Shown in pieces: positions 63,763 through 64,000 of a stretch of 64,000 nucleotides of DNA; the first letter of the stretch is position 1, and each line of letters starts with the position of its first letter. Where the stretch lies: positions 24,927,456 through 24,991,455 of the forward strand of contig OZ024879.1 in NCBI GenBank assembly GCA_964017185.1, in the 5' to 3' direction. Below the pieces are notes generated by a model. The model worked only from the letters and a program-made list of their open reading frames with translations. It was not told where the DNA came from and did not search any database. The stretch is from Rugalucina vietnamica (lineage: Eukaryota; Mollusca; Bivalvia; Lucinida; Lucinidae). The position numbers and the translations under genes were made by a program.

Positions 63763-64000
63763 AGAAGGTTAAAATTTTCGTATTTTCATGTTCCATAGAC
63801 CCCTAGTCTACCGGGTCCCTTTTTTGAGGTGTATGAATTTGGTAGGTTTTACGGCACATCCGTACCAACGCCAGCAGCAGCCAGAAGTAGCAAATTTATA
63901 TCGCTTTGAAAATCATTTGATGTGTGTGTGGGTGATACAAATTCAAAATGCTTCTTCGACCACGGTATCAAATTAGCCCCGGGGGTGGTACTCCCATAAT

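Overview
Eukaryotic nuclear DNA, AT-rich and dominated by repeats, most likely from a bivalve mollusc. This is an inference from three things: several tRNA-headed SINEs ending in a GGGACGTTAAAC-type tail block, a large set of small inverted-repeat elements (MITEs) with GC-rich hairpins, and a CR1-like LINE with PHD and SGNH-esterase domains. No ordinary multi-exon housekeeping gene, rRNA, CRISPR array or bacterial operon is visible.

Layout. (1) 1-12 kb: two minus-strand tandem paralogues of a protein family I do not recognise. One (1781-6218) has about 72 in-frame copies of a 57-bp minisatellite inside an exon and is broken. The other (9815-11025) is intact as two spliced exons. Its intron holds three palindromic MITEs rich in TGACGTCA, and the locus is bracketed by inverted copies of a 0.94-kb Tc1/mariner-like element. 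(2) 12-25 kb: repeats, including arrays of AAGATGGCGGC-type motifs, hairpin MITEs and a possible 5.2-kb CACTA-like element. (3) 25.4-31.9 kb: a nearly complete minus-strand non-LTR retrotransposon with both ORFs open. ORF1 starts with RNase HI and is followed by PHD, coiled-coil and SGNH domains. ORF2 is APE endonuclease plus reverse transcriptase. The two ORFs overlap as TAATG. (4) 32-44.8 kb: nested TIR elements and SINEs. (5) 45,261-63,752: an 18.5-kb unit with about 1-kb inverted termini (roughly 95% alike by eye), flanked by the same 8-bp direct repeat CATGCGTC. It carries a GC-rich orphan gene with a CCAAT/TATA promoter, a 4.3-kb near-perfect palindrome, and a smaller inverted-repeat element filled with an 11-copy 187-bp satellite. 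I consider this the best candidate for an undescribed large mobile element.

Functionally, the LINE supplies endonuclease, RT and RNase H activities that could act on itself and possibly on SINEs. No transposase was recognised for any of the DNA elements, so they appear non-autonomous or degraded as seen here. All identities and copy numbers were judged by eye. Boundaries of unlabelled repeats are good to roughly 10-30 bases.
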